Source: Catellatospora tritici
GTDB taxonomy: Bacteria > Actinomycetota > Actinomycetes > Mycobacteriales > Micromonosporaceae
Direction: 5' to 3'
Assembly (NCBI RefSeq): GCF_019083965.1
Contig: NZ_JAHRCY010000016.1
Location: 124,001-188,000, forward strand
Length of the DNA: 64,000 nucleotides
The notes under the pieces are model-generated. The model had not been told where the DNA came from, did not search any database, and saw only the letters and a program-made list of their open reading frames with translations. Shown in pieces: positions 34,853 to 42,949 of this stretch. How positions within the stretch are numbered: position 1 is the stretch's first letter; each line of letters begins with the position of its first letter. The translations under genes were made by a program, and so were the position numbers.

Positions 34853-35518
34853 ATGTCGACTCAGTCAGATTTCACACCTGGTGGCACGATGAGTCAGGCC
34901 GCGAGAACACGCAAGGCGTCCCCTGCTATGGCCCGCGGCGGGGCTGCCGGACGCACCTCGGTGTCGACGTCCAAGAAGCGCACCTCGGCCGCGACCGGCC
35001 GCGGCTCAGACGCCATGGCGAAGAAGTCGCTGCCTGCCGGGATCGGCGACGACGCGATCGTGATGCTCAAAGCTGATCACAAGGTGGTCGAGGGCCTGTT
35101 CAAGCAGTTCGAGAAGTCCGGGAACGATCCGTCGGGTAAGCGCGCGATCGTCGATCAGGTGATCAAGGAGCTGACGACACATGTCTACATCGAGGAGACC
35201 CTGTTCTACCCGACCGCTCGTGAGGCCGCCCCGGACACCGCCGAGCATGTTTTGGAAAGCATCGAGGAGCACCACGTCGTGGTGTGGATGATGTCGGAAC
35301 TGGCCAGCACCGACACCTCGGACGAGCGGTTCGACGCGAAGATGTCGGTCCTGATGGAGAACGTGCGCCATTACGTGCAGGAGGAGGAGAAGGAGTGGTT
35401 CCCGCAGGTACGTAAGGCCATGGGCCGTGCCGCTCTGCAGCACCTCGGCGCTCGGATGGCAGCGGCGAAGAGCCAGGCGCCCGCCGATCCTCTGGAGCTT
35501 CTCAGCGCAGATGCCTGA
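34853..35518 (+). CDS. Haemerythrin HHE-domain protein
   Basis: A 221-residue protein with a basic, Ser/Thr/Lys-rich N-terminal tail (about 1-58, with KKRTSAATGRGS) and a four-helix haemerythrin domain. Iron-ligand helices are visible: LKADHKVVEGLFKQFE, HVYIEETLFYP, ESIEEHHVVVWMMSEL and ENVRHYVQEEEKEWFPQVRK. Together they supply the His/Glu set for a di-iron site that binds O2, NO or iron. The basic tail could bind DNA, as in Dps-like proteins, but that is inference. The start may instead be ATG 34889; neither has a clear RBS. Confidence 0.9.
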   Translation: MSTQSDFTPGGTMSQAARTRKASPAMARGGAAGRTSVSTSKKRTSAATGRGSDAMAKKSLPAGIGDDAIVMLKADHKVVEGLFKQFEKSGNDPSGKRAIVDQVIKELTTHVYIEETLFYPTAREAAPDTAEHVLESIEEHHVVVWMMSELASTDTSDERFDAKMSVLMENVRHYVQEEEKEWFPQVRKAMGRAALQHLGARMAAAKSQAPADPLELLSADA

Positions 35519-36019
35519 CGGGATCGGTGTCCACCGGACGCTGCCGGAAGTCGAGGATCCATGCACGGCTACCGTGTCGCCGCAGACACCCGGCGTTCGA
35601 CCACTGCCGACATGGCCCGCCCCGGAAGGGCGCGGGCCGCCTTTGCCACAGCAGGCCGACGCGGACGGAGATGAGTACTCACCCAGGCTTTGGCTCGAGT
35701 GTCGAGTGCTGGTGCTACGGCAAGTGCCCGACGCCACGCCGAGATCGCTGCGGACACGGGCTATCTCCTCCTCGCGGAGAAGCAGGGCGGTTCACTTCTG
35801 CACTCGCACTCATCAATCCTCCTGGGCCCACTGCCGACCTCGGCTGTCAGCGGCTGGGCGCGGGCGACGCAAGACTTCCGCGCTACGACGGCGACGGCTT
35901 GGGGTGCTCCTGTTGGCCGAGGCCGAAACGTCCTGGACCGCAGATCAACGTCCTGGACCGCAGATCAACGTCCTGGACCGCGGATCGGCCCATAGCGCGC
36001 GTGCGTCCGTCCCCTTCGG
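35519..36019. other. Intergenic region with tandem repeat
   Basis: About 500 bases without a convincing gene. A tandem 20-bp repeat (35929-35985) is listed separately. A frame near 35690 (EIAADTGYLLLAEKQGGSLL) has some protein-like character but no RBS or family. Confidence 0.4.
35929..35985. repeat. 20-bp tandem repeat, 2.9 copies
   Basis: Unit CGTCCTGGACCGCAGATCAA starts at 35929, 35949 and 35969; the third copy is partial with one mismatch. Non-coding as far as I can tell. Confidence 0.85.
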
Positions 36020-36304
36020 TCAGCGCTCGGGCTTCCCACGGTCCGGTGGAGCGCTCGTGGCCTTCGTTTGGCTCGGCGGGTCGGTAGGTCCCTTGATAGC
36101 GGTGGGCACGTCACCACCGTCGTCAGCGGGCTCGGCGCCCTCGCCGGCCTGAGGTGCGTCGTCGGTGAACTTCCCAGGCGTTTGGGCGAGATCGTGCTGG
36201 CTGTGCGCTACGCCCTCTGCCGACGGCTGCCCTTCAGGTCCCCCGAGGCCGGATCCGCCCTCGGTGCGCTCGCGATCGGTGGTGTCTCTGTAACCGGGCT
36301 TCAT
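36020..36304 (-). CDS. Small hydrophilic, disordered hypothetical protein
   Basis: A 94-residue acidic, Gly/Pro/Asp-rich protein (MKPGYRDTTDRERTEGGSGL) with no hydrophobic stretch, predicted unstructured. The RBS is strong (AAGGAGC, 7 bases from ATG 36302-36304), which is the main reason to accept it. No family recognised. Stress islands in actinomycetes often carry such hydrophilin-like proteins; this is inference only. Confidence 0.6.
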   Translation of the reverse strand: MKPGYRDTTDRERTEGGSGLGGPEGQPSAEGVAHSQHDLAQTPGKFTDDAPQAGEGAEPADDGGDVPTAIKGPTDPPSQTKATSAPPDRGKPER

Positions 36305-36483
36305 CTCGTTGCTCCTTACCTCTGCGGCCTACCGGCTCGCGGGTCGCCAACGCCGCTCCCCGCGGTCGCAGCGGAGCCCAACCCGTGTGCCGCCGTGTGC
36401 CACAGCCTGCGTTCCCATAACATCCCTACTCAAACCAACGTCAGCCACTCGAACGGTTCCGGCAGGGGTCCTGGCAGACGGAT

Positions 36484-37197
36484 TCACCAGTGGGGACGGC
36501 TGGCTGTGACCGCATGGTCGCTGGGCTTACCCCCATGGGCTCCGGTCGCCCTGACTGGCCCTTGTATCGCAGACCAGGGCAGGTTGGCGGGTACGGCGGT
36601 GGTCACCGACCAGTGCTCGACGATCATCGCCCCGTCCAGGCGGTACAGGTCGTAGAACACGGCTGGTTCATCGTGTACGCCGCCGATGCACACGGTCAGC
36701 ACGAACTCGCCTTCGGCCACCGTCAGCAGCCGTCGGTGGTAGCACATGAGCCGGTTGGCCAATGCGGTGCACAGTGGTGCGACGCCGTTGCCCAGCGTCG
36801 GCATGTGCTGTACGAGGTCGGTGACGATGAACCGGCCGATGTGCGGCAGGTCTCCACCGATCAGCACATGATCGGTGTAGTAGTCGACCAGCCGTCGGCT
36901 GAGCCGGGTCTGCTGGACATGTTCGGCGCGACCCGTGGCGTCGGTGAACGGCACGCAGTCGCTCAGCGGTTGCAAGGCTAGCCACCGCTCGGCGACCCGG
37001 CCGCCGGCCAGTCTGAGGATCTCGAATCCGGTGAAGTCCCCGGCGGGACTGTGGCCCGGAAACTCGGCGTGTATCACGACGATGTCGTCGTCGGCTATGA
37101 CCCGGTGGCACCGGCCGCTGCTGTGCACCCCCAGTGCCCGTAGCCGCTGCATTGCCTGATGCCGGCTCCGCGAAATATCGTTGACCAAGTTGAGCAT
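36484..37197 (-). CDS. SnoaL-like (NTF2-fold) protein, two domains
   Basis: A 237-residue protein with two NTF2-fold units. The first is short (VIADDDIVVIHAEFPGHSPA to RVAERWLALQPLSD, residues about 30-80). The second is complete and of the predicted SnoaL-like aldol-condensation class (VDYYTDHVLIGGDLPHIGRF, VQHMPTLGNGV, EFVLTVCIGGV, FYDLYRLDGAMIVEHWSV). The first domain lacks its N-terminal helices, so the gene may be 5'-truncated with a secondary start. The enzymatic role is uncertain; related proteins are putative isomerases or polyketide cyclase-like enzymes. Confidence 0.75.
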   Translation of the reverse strand: MLNLVNDISRSRHQAMQRLRALGVHSSGRCHRVIADDDIVVIHAEFPGHSPAGDFTGFEILRLAGGRVAERWLALQPLSDCVPFTDATGRAEHVQQTRLSRRLVDYYTDHVLIGGDLPHIGRFIVTDLVQHMPTLGNGVAPLCTALANRLMCYHRRLLTVAEGEFVLTVCIGGVHDEPAVFYDLYRLDGAMIVEHWSVTTAVPANLPWSAIQGPVRATGAHGGKPSDHAVTASRPHW

Positions 37198-37899
37198 GGC
37201 TCGCTCCTGGTGGTCGATGGCGAGATGGGTGGCTTACCCGACCTACTCAAGATCAAAACACTGCGGTGGTACCCGTGGCGTTCCGCCTTCACTCGAAGCG
37301 CCGGGCCCGGCCCTCACGCCGTGCCGCCCCAGGCGCCTTCCTTTCGTGGATACCGGCCTCGTCGGCGCCTGGGTCGGCGAGGCCGGACGGGTCGCCCAGG
37401 AGCCGGTAGGCGATGTCCAGAGGTCTCGGGTGGTGACTCCTGGCCGTGGATCCGTTGCACTCCGGCAGCAGTACTGCCTCATGGACCGTGACGTCGCAGC
37501 GCTGCATGTACGTCCGACTCCGGAACAAATCCCATGACCCCGGACGGGCGGCGCCGATCTGCCGCAGGAACGCGAACACCGCCGGATTCCCTCCGTCCGG
37601 CGTCAGGGCCCTGAGCGCTTCTCAAGCGTGCCGGCGGTCATTGCTGATCCGGCTGGACGGACTATGCCCCAGGTCGGCGACCGCCAGTTGGGGCGCTGTT
37701 GACGATCTCGAGTGCTCTGTGCCAGCAGTGATGAGCACGCGACGGTGGAGTAGCGCGAGCTTGCGCGCGGTGCCGTCCAGTCCTCACCAGCGCTATCGGT
37801 GGCCGAGCCCACAGTAGGCCAGCCACGGCCTCCACGACGCGCCCGATCCAAGCAAAACGTCCTAACCGCCGAGCCTCTGCACTGCCATAGCACGCCCCG
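37198..37899. other. Long region without a confident gene
   Basis: About 700 bases. A minus-strand frame (37289-37579, containing VFAFLRQIGAARPGSWDLFR and TYMQRCDVTVHEAVLLP) is protein-like for about 70 residues but has no start signal or family I recognise. Possibly another gene remnant. Confidence 0.3.
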
Positions 37900-38880
37900 T
37901 CACGGCTGCAGGAGCACCTTGATCATGCCGTCCTTCTTCTCCTGGAACTGCTGGTATGCCGCGGGCGCGTCGGTCAGGGGCAGCCGGTGGCTGGCGAAGC
38001 TGGCTACGCCGAGCGGGTCGGCGGCGGTGAGCAGCGGCAGGATGTCGTCGACCCAGCGGTGTACGTTGGCCTGGCCCATCCGCAGTTGGATCTGCTTGTC
38101 GAACAGGGTCATCATGGGCATCGGGTCGGTCATGCCGCCGTACACGCCGATGATCGAGATGGTGCCGCCGCGGCGGACGGCCTCAATCGCGAGGTTCAGC
38201 GCGGCGAGGCGGTCGATGCCGGCGTTCTCCATGAGCTTGGCGGCCCATGCGTCGGGCAGGATGCCGGTCATCTGCTGCATCGCCTTGGCGATCGGGGATC
38301 CGTGTGCCTCCATGCCGACCGCGTCGATGACCGAGTCGGGGCCGCGGCCGCCGGTCATGTCACGGATGCGGGCGACGAGGGTGTCCTGGTCGTCCAGGTC
38401 GAGGACCTCCACCCCGCGGGCCATGGCCCGGTCTCGCCGTTCTGCCACCGGGTCGACGCCGATGACCCTGCCGACGCCCTGGTGCAGTGCTATGCGGCAG
38501 GACATGTCACCGATCGGGCCCAGGCCGAGCACCAGCAGGGTGCCGCCCTTGGGCACGGCCGCGTACTCGACGGCCTGCCACGAGGTCGGCAGCACGTCGG
38601 ACAGGTACACGAACATGTCGTCGGGCGGCCCCGCCGGGACGGTGATGGGCCCGTACTGGGCCTGCGGCACTCGCAGGTATTCCGCCTGCCCGCCGGGGAC
38701 CTGCCCGTAAAGGCGGGTGTGCGAACAGCGCCGCTCCCATGCCCTCGGAGCGGACCTGGGTCGTCTCGCACTGGGTCTGCAGGTTCTGCGCGCACATGAA
38801 GCAGTCGCCGCATGCGATCTGGAAGGGGACGACGACCGGGTCGCCCGCTGCGACATCCTCACCGACGACCTGCAGGTGCC
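37900..38880 (-). pseudogene. Zinc-dependent alcohol dehydrogenase, 5'-truncated and frameshifted
   Basis: The C-terminal 270 residues are a good medium-chain dehydrogenase of the glutathione-independent formaldehyde dehydrogenase/threonine dehydrogenase type: YGQVPGGQAEYLRVP, Rossmann motif LLVLGLGPIGDMSC, and a long insert MTGILPDAWAAKLMENAGID. A frame one base away at about 38720 holds the preceding piece, VVVPFQIACGDCFMCAQNLQ, with the structural-zinc cysteines. Sequence before about 38880, including the catalytic Cys-Gly and His-Glu zinc ligands (about 85 residues), is gone and replaced by an unrelated COG4705 fragment. Inactive. Confidence 0.8.
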
Positions 38881-38883
38881 CTC

Positions 38884-39015
38884 GCCCTGAGCGCCAGCGT
38901 CTTCGCGGCAGCGCTCGCCGTCGTGTTCGGCATCTGGTACGCCCGGGAACGGACCCTGTCCATCCACAGCATTGCGACCCTCCCACGTGAGGCGTTCTAC
39001 TGGCTCGCCGTCCTG
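38884..39015 (+). pseudogene. COG4705-like membrane protein fragment
   Basis: The plus strand reads ALSASVFAAALAVVFGIWYA then RERTLSIHSIATLPREAFYW. This matches a central helix and loop of an uncharacterised bacterial membrane protein family (COG4705). Neither N- nor C-terminus is present. It directly abuts the truncated 5' side of the dehydrogenase, marking a deletion junction. Confidence 0.5.
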
Positions 39016-39398
39016 GTGTTGCCACAGCCTGGCGATCCAGTCCACCACCCACCTGCGCATCGGTGCTCGAGTCGGAGTCGGCCTGCTGGCCGGGTACGGC
39101 CGCCGTGCTGGCGGTAGCCGGCTGGGCGGTCTTCCGACCGCGCGATGCCTGAACCGCAGTACGCGCCCTCCGGGTCCACCATCCGCGACGCCAAAGCGAA
39201 CTCGTCCTGGTATGTGGGAGATCGAGGATTTCCCGGCAGAACCGACCAAAATTCACTTTGGCGATCGTCGTCCGTTATCCGGAAGCGGTGGTGGTGTCGT
39301 TCTTCGCTCCGAAGGAGGAACGTGTTCGCTGGTCGGAGCCTCAGATGAATCGTCGGTGAACTACCGGCCGGTCGGCAGGTGATACGTCTTCTGATTCG
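39016..39398. other. Region without a confident gene
   Basis: About 380 bases following the COG4705 fragment; possibly its decayed continuation in other frames. Nothing firm is visible. Confidence 0.4.
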
Positions 39399-39442
39399 CA
39401 TTCGTTCATTTGTCCGTGGCTTGGATCAGGCATTGACTCGGC
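39399..39442. repeat. 44-bp dispersed repeat, copy B
   Basis: Near copy of 28121-28164. It lies 39 bases before the His-rich peptide gene and includes TTGACT (39433-39438), which could be a -35 element, although I see no good -10. Confidence 0.5.
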
Positions 39443-39480
39443 CGGGTTCGATATGTCCGACATTCTGTAGGGGGTGCACC

Positions 39481-39741
39481 ATGCGCAGGGCAATGAACGC
39501 CCTCACCGGCAAAGTGCCGCAAGTGCTTGCACTGCTCGGCATCGTCGCCGTAATCCTCGCCTCGATGGTGCTCGGGGCGCAGCAGGGCGCTTTCGCCGCG
39601 ACCCGCACGGCTGACCGTGCCGTGTCGGTGCTGGCCGACGACGATCACCACCACTGTCGGCACCACGGCGACGACGGGGACAACCACCACTGCCGCCACC
39701 ACGACGGTGACGGCGACCACGGCGACAATGATGACGACTAG
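39481..39741 (+). CDS. Secreted His/Asp-rich metal-binding-like peptide
   Basis: An 86-residue precursor. It has a signal peptide with basic start and hydrophobic core (VLALLGIVAVILASMVLG), with likely cleavage near GAFA-AT (residue about 39). The mature tail of about 45 residues is almost only His, Asp, Gly, Cys and Arg, built on a repeated HHCRHH-(G/D)-D-x-G-D unit (DDHHHCRHHGDDGD, DNHHCRHHDGDGD). Such clusters bind Zn, Ni, Cu or Co. RBS AGGGGGTG precedes ATG 39481. A metal-buffering role outside the membrane is inferred. No known family name. Confidence 0.75.
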   Translation: MRRAMNALTGKVPQVLALLGIVAVILASMVLGAQQGAFAATRTADRAVSVLADDDHHHCRHHGDDGDNHHCRHHDGDGDHGDNDDD

Positions 39742-40110
39742 GTGACGCATCTGGTGCTCACGGTCTGACCGGGCCGATGATGCGGACCCGCTACTGCGAT
39801 GTTGCCGTCCAGAGGTCCGTTGGGCCGCACGCGCTTGAGGCGGTCCTTGACCGCCTCAAGCTGCGTTCTCCTGTACTTGTCTCGCCGCGGCGCCGGCAAT
39901 CGACCCTGCTTGCTCAGCTCGCCGGGGACCTGCGTCCCACGGCTGGTCTGACCTGCCGTCGGGAGGGCACGCTTCGCATCGGCAGGCGAGCCGACGTTCC
40001 GGGTCGCCACGCGGTACCGCAGCCACCGGGTTCTGGCGTCGTTGACCAGGACAGAACAGCTCTTGGCACCGACAACGGAGGTGGGCGACTCCTATGCACG
40101 CGATGCGACG
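39742..40110. other. Intergenic region with hairpin
   Basis: About 370 bases between the His-rich gene and BlaI. It contains the 12-bp inverted repeat at 39833-39861. A frame here (STLLAQLAGDLRPTAG) faintly recalls an ABC ATPase Walker A tail, too weak to call. Confidence 0.4.
39833..39861. terminator. Hairpin between the His-rich gene and BlaI
   Basis: A 12-bp perfect inverted repeat (GCTTGAGGCGGT / ACCGCCTCAAGC) with a 5-base loop. It could terminate the His-rich transcript or be a dyad operator for the BlaI-type repressor downstream. Confidence 0.5.
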
Positions 40111-40491
40111 ATGAGTGCGTTCGAGGCCAAGCGGCGGGCGGCAGGCGAGCTTGAGGGTCAGGTGATGAACGTGCTGTGGTCGGCGGGACGGCCGATGACC
40201 CCGGCCGAGGTCCAAGCCCAACTGAACCCTGTACCGGCGTACAACACGGTGCAGACGATCCTGATCCGGCTGATCGACAAACAGCTGGTACGCCGCGACC
40301 GCGTCGGGAAAGCGCACGCCTATGAACCGGTCCGCAGCGAAGCCGACGCGGCCGCAGCTCAGTTGCGGGCGACGCTCGACAGCGTCGGCGACCGCGAGCT
40401 CACACTCCAGCGGTTCGCTGAGTCGCTGGACGCAGGTGAGGCCCTGACACTCAGTGGACTCCTGTCCGTGCTGCGGCGGGCGAAGTCATGA
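40111..40491 (+). CDS. BlaI/MecI/CopY-family repressor
   Basis: A 126-residue winged-helix repressor: ELEGQVMNVLWSAGRPMTPAEV (helix 1-2), VPAYNTVQTILIRLIDKQLV (recognition helix with NTVQT) and HAYEPVRSEADAAA (wing). The C-terminal dimerisation helices contain the region cleaved in family members. It overlaps the M56 peptidase gene by 4 bases (ATGA). In BlaR/BlaI-like pairs the membrane peptidase triggers loss of the repressor; here no sensor penicillin-binding domain is present, as in most actinobacterial pairs. Regulated targets are unknown. Confidence 0.93.
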   Translation: MSAFEAKRRAAGELEGQVMNVLWSAGRPMTPAEVQAQLNPVPAYNTVQTILIRLIDKQLVRRDRVGKAHAYEPVRSEADAAAAQLRATLDSVGDRELTLQRFAESLDAGEALTLSGLLSVLRRAKS

Positions 40492-41381
40492 AGGTGTGGG
40501 TCTATCTGCCGATCCTGGTGTCGGCGCTGCTGCCCTACGCGGCGCGGTACGTCGCCCGACGCACGGCACCGGCGACCGCGGCCCGGACCATCACCGCCGC
40601 GGCGGTGACGACTTCCGTGGCGACCGTCTGCTGCCTGGCTCTGCTGGCACTGACTCTGCTCGACGACCTGCCGCCGCTGGGAGCCTTCGACAACCGCCCC
40701 GAGCTCGGACTGCCCAAGCCGGTGCCAGGCATGATCGCCCTGACGGCGGCACTGCTGCTGATGTTCGGGGCCGTGCGCCTCATCCGTGAGATACGTGCCC
40801 AGCGGCGCATCCTGGGTCAGCTGAGGGCAGTGGGACGACCGCGAGCGGGTTTGGTCGTGGCGGATATGTCTGAACCGTTCGCGGTGGCCGTACCGGGCCG
40901 ACCCGGTCACATCGTGGTGACGACGGGGATGCTTCAGGTGCTGGACGCGGCCGAGCGGCGGGTGCTGTTCGCCCACGAGAACGCCCACCTGAACCGGCGT
41001 CACCACCGATGGGTGACCGCTGTGACCTGGTCATCGGCACTCAACCCCCTCCAGCGCCGCGTGCCGCCACTGGTGTGCCATCTCGTGGAGCGGTGGGCCG
41101 ACGAGGATGCCGCCGCCGCCGTCGGAAACCGGCACCTCGTCGCGACCGCAGTGGCGAAGGCGTCGCTGGCCGGCCGTCGAGCTTCTACCGCACCGGCGAT
41201 GGGAATATCCGGCTCTGGGGCGGTGGAGCGGGTCACTGCCATGCAGCACCCGCGCCGGACCAACCGCCGGCAGTCGCTGATCATCCTGGCTGCGCTGGCA
41301 GTGACGCTGCTGGTCGCGGCGTCGTTGGCCCTGGTCGACTTCACCCGGGTCGCCGCAGCCTGGCTCGCGATGATCTCCTGA
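40488..41381 (+). CDS. M56-family membrane metallopeptidase
   Basis: A 297-residue membrane protein. Helices lie near 5-25, 35-58 and 82-97. A cytoplasmic-side zinc protease domain carries HENAH (residues 163-167, HExxH), a downstream Glu in ERWADEDAA, and a last helix (SLIILAALAVTLLVAASLAL). The preceding segment PFAVAVPGRPGHIVVTTGML is typical of M56. It is translationally coupled to the BlaI-type repressor and probably senses a membrane or cell-wall signal. Confidence 0.92.
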   Translation: MKVWVYLPILVSALLPYAARYVARRTAPATAARTITAAAVTTSVATVCCLALLALTLLDDLPPLGAFDNRPELGLPKPVPGMIALTAALLLMFGAVRLIREIRAQRRILGQLRAVGRPRAGLVVADMSEPFAVAVPGRPGHIVVTTGMLQVLDAAERRVLFAHENAHLNRRHHRWVTAVTWSSALNPLQRRVPPLVCHLVERWADEDAAAAVGNRHLVATAVAKASLAGRRASTAPAMGISGSGAVERVTAMQHPRRTNRRQSLIILAALAVTLLVAASLALVDFTRVAAAWLAMIS

Positions 41382-41424
41382 CCAGCCCACGCCGTACCGC
41401 GACGCCGCGCAGAAGTGACCTGCG

Positions 41425-41455
41425 GATGTGGCCTCAACCGACGTTGGGCCACATC
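41425..41455. terminator. Hairpin between convergent genes
   Basis: A 9-bp perfect stem (GATGTGGCC / GGCCACATC) with a 13-base loop, between the M56 gene and the convergent gene ending at 41540. Probably bidirectional. Confidence 0.55.
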
Positions 41456-41539
41456 TGTTGCCATTGGTCGACGGCGAAACTGTTCCAGGAACGCGGCGGC
41501 CATGTTCGTTTGAACATATGTCAGCCAGCGGCTGAAGTT

Positions 41540-42007
41540 TCACGGGTTCGTCGTCTTGAACTGGCGCCAGGCGGTCCTGAGCTTCTCCAGTTCGGCCCGC
41601 GGGAACGGATCCCCCCATCTGTCCTGGTAGCGGCTTTCCCCGTGCTCGGCGACCACCTCGTCAAATCCGCGGATGAAGGCACGGGCCACAGAGTCGACAG
41701 TCTGCCAGCTACTCCAGATCTGGGTGCCGGCCTTGTCGTGGTGTGCTCCGTCGGGCAGTTCGAGCAGCTGGATCCAGACCTGGTCACGTTCCCGGTAGAA
41801 GATCCAGCGGAAGGCGGTGGGTTCCGCCTCGAGCTGGGCCCGTGCCTCGCCTTCCCGCAGGACTACTTGGGTGACGGCATCCAGGAGCTCATTGGGCGCC
41901 AAGGTGATATATGAAGCCGTGCTCTCAGCTTGAGCCTGTTCATCGGTGACGAGGCACTTGGCCCAGCCTCTTCCGCTGAGGGCCCAGGTGATGGACATCT
42001 TCGTCAT
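41540..42007 (-). CDS. Conserved-looking hypothetical protein
   Basis: A 155-residue soluble alpha+beta protein (MTKMSITWALSGRGWAKCLV). It has strands ending in EPTAFRWIFYRERDQVWIQL and a helical C-terminus (VARAFIRGFDEVVAEHGESR). ATG 42005-42007 is chosen because AGGAGG lies 6 bases upstream. Composition and RBS indicate a real gene; I do not recognise the family. The Trp-rich central sheet resembles small immunity-type proteins, but no toxin partner is adjacent. Confidence 0.7.
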   Translation of the reverse strand: MTKMSITWALSGRGWAKCLVTDEQAQAESTASYITLAPNELLDAVTQVVLREGEARAQLEAEPTAFRWIFYRERDQVWIQLLELPDGAHHDKAGTQIWSSWQTVDSVARAFIRGFDEVVAEHGESRYQDRWGDPFPRAELEKLRTAWRQFKTTNP

Positions 42008-42391
42008 CGGTGACCTCCTGGAACCGGCGGGTGGCGGCGGTGGTGGTCGAACTCGTTCCCGAAGCCACTCTGCAGCATCATCCTTCACTGCGTATGACGG
42101 CAAAAGGTGATCGAACACCGCAGAACGAACAGTTCTCCGACACACCATAGGTGATGGGCCGGAGGACTTCGCCGACCCGTCCCGAGGTCGCCGCAGCACC
42201 GGCAGCTCGGGCCACCGGCCCGCGTTCCGGCAGGTCATAGCAGGTGTATGGCAATATGCCCCGGCGGCGGCAACGACCCGTCGCCTCCGCTTCGCCGCCC
42301 GCCGAGGACGCCCTCGCCAACGATCCGGCGCGCACCATTACAAGAAAAGTCCGCGACCTCGTGAACCGACCGGCCGCCGGATGCAACAGAG
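42008..42391. other. Divergent promoter region
   Basis: About 380 bases between the hypothetical gene (minus) and the sigma-factor gene (plus). No gene seen. Confidence 0.45.
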
Positions 42392-42949
42392 ATGGCGATG
42401 GACGACGACGAGTTGATGAGTGCCGTGGCCGGCGGCGACGACACGGCCCTGCGGGAGCTGTTCTCCCGCCACGCGCCGTGGATGGCCGCCAGGCTGCGCA
42501 CAGTCCTGCCCGCCGCCGACGTGGAGGACGTCCTGCAGGAGACCTTCCTGGCGGTATGGCGCGGCGCGGCCGGCTACCGGCAGGCCGGCGCCGGCGGCTG
42601 GATGTGGGGGATCGCCCGACGGCAGGCAGCCATGTGGCTTCGCCGCCGCGGCCAACCGGACTTGCTGCTGTCAGCGGTCGACGAAGCCGACCAGCGACAC
42701 CTCGCCGACCCGGCCGACATCGCGGTGCTGCAGGCCGAACTCGCCGAAGCCGTCGCAGCGCTGGGGCCCGAGACCGGCCCGCAGCGTCAGACCTGGCGGT
42801 TGATGTACGTCGAGGACCGGCCCGTGTCCGAGGTCGCCGACCTGATGGGCGTCCCAGAGGGGACCGTCAAAAGCCGGGCCCACCAGATCCGGCGCCTGAT
42901 GCGCGCAGCACTGCGACGTAACGATCCGATGCCGGAGGCAGGCCGATGA
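42392..42949 (+). CDS. ECF RNA polymerase sigma factor
   Basis: A 185-residue ECF sigma factor. Region 2 spans about 8-80 (ALRELFSRHAPWMAARLRTV, AADVEDVLQETFLAVWRGA, GWMWGIARRQAAMWLRRRG). Region 4 spans about 120-172 (RQTWRLMYVEDRPVSEVADL, MGVPEGTVKSRAHQIRRLM). It overlaps the next gene by ATGA and heads an operon encoding an ABC exporter. No classical zinc anti-sigma gene follows; the next membrane protein may fill that place. It probably directs transcription of its own operon. Confidence 0.93.
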   Translation: MAMDDDELMSAVAGGDDTALRELFSRHAPWMAARLRTVLPAADVEDVLQETFLAVWRGAAGYRQAGAGGWMWGIARRQAAMWLRRRGQPDLLLSAVDEADQRHLADPADIAVLQAELAEAVAALGPETGPQRQTWRLMYVEDRPVSEVADLMGVPEGTVKSRAHQIRRLMRAALRRNDPMPEAGR

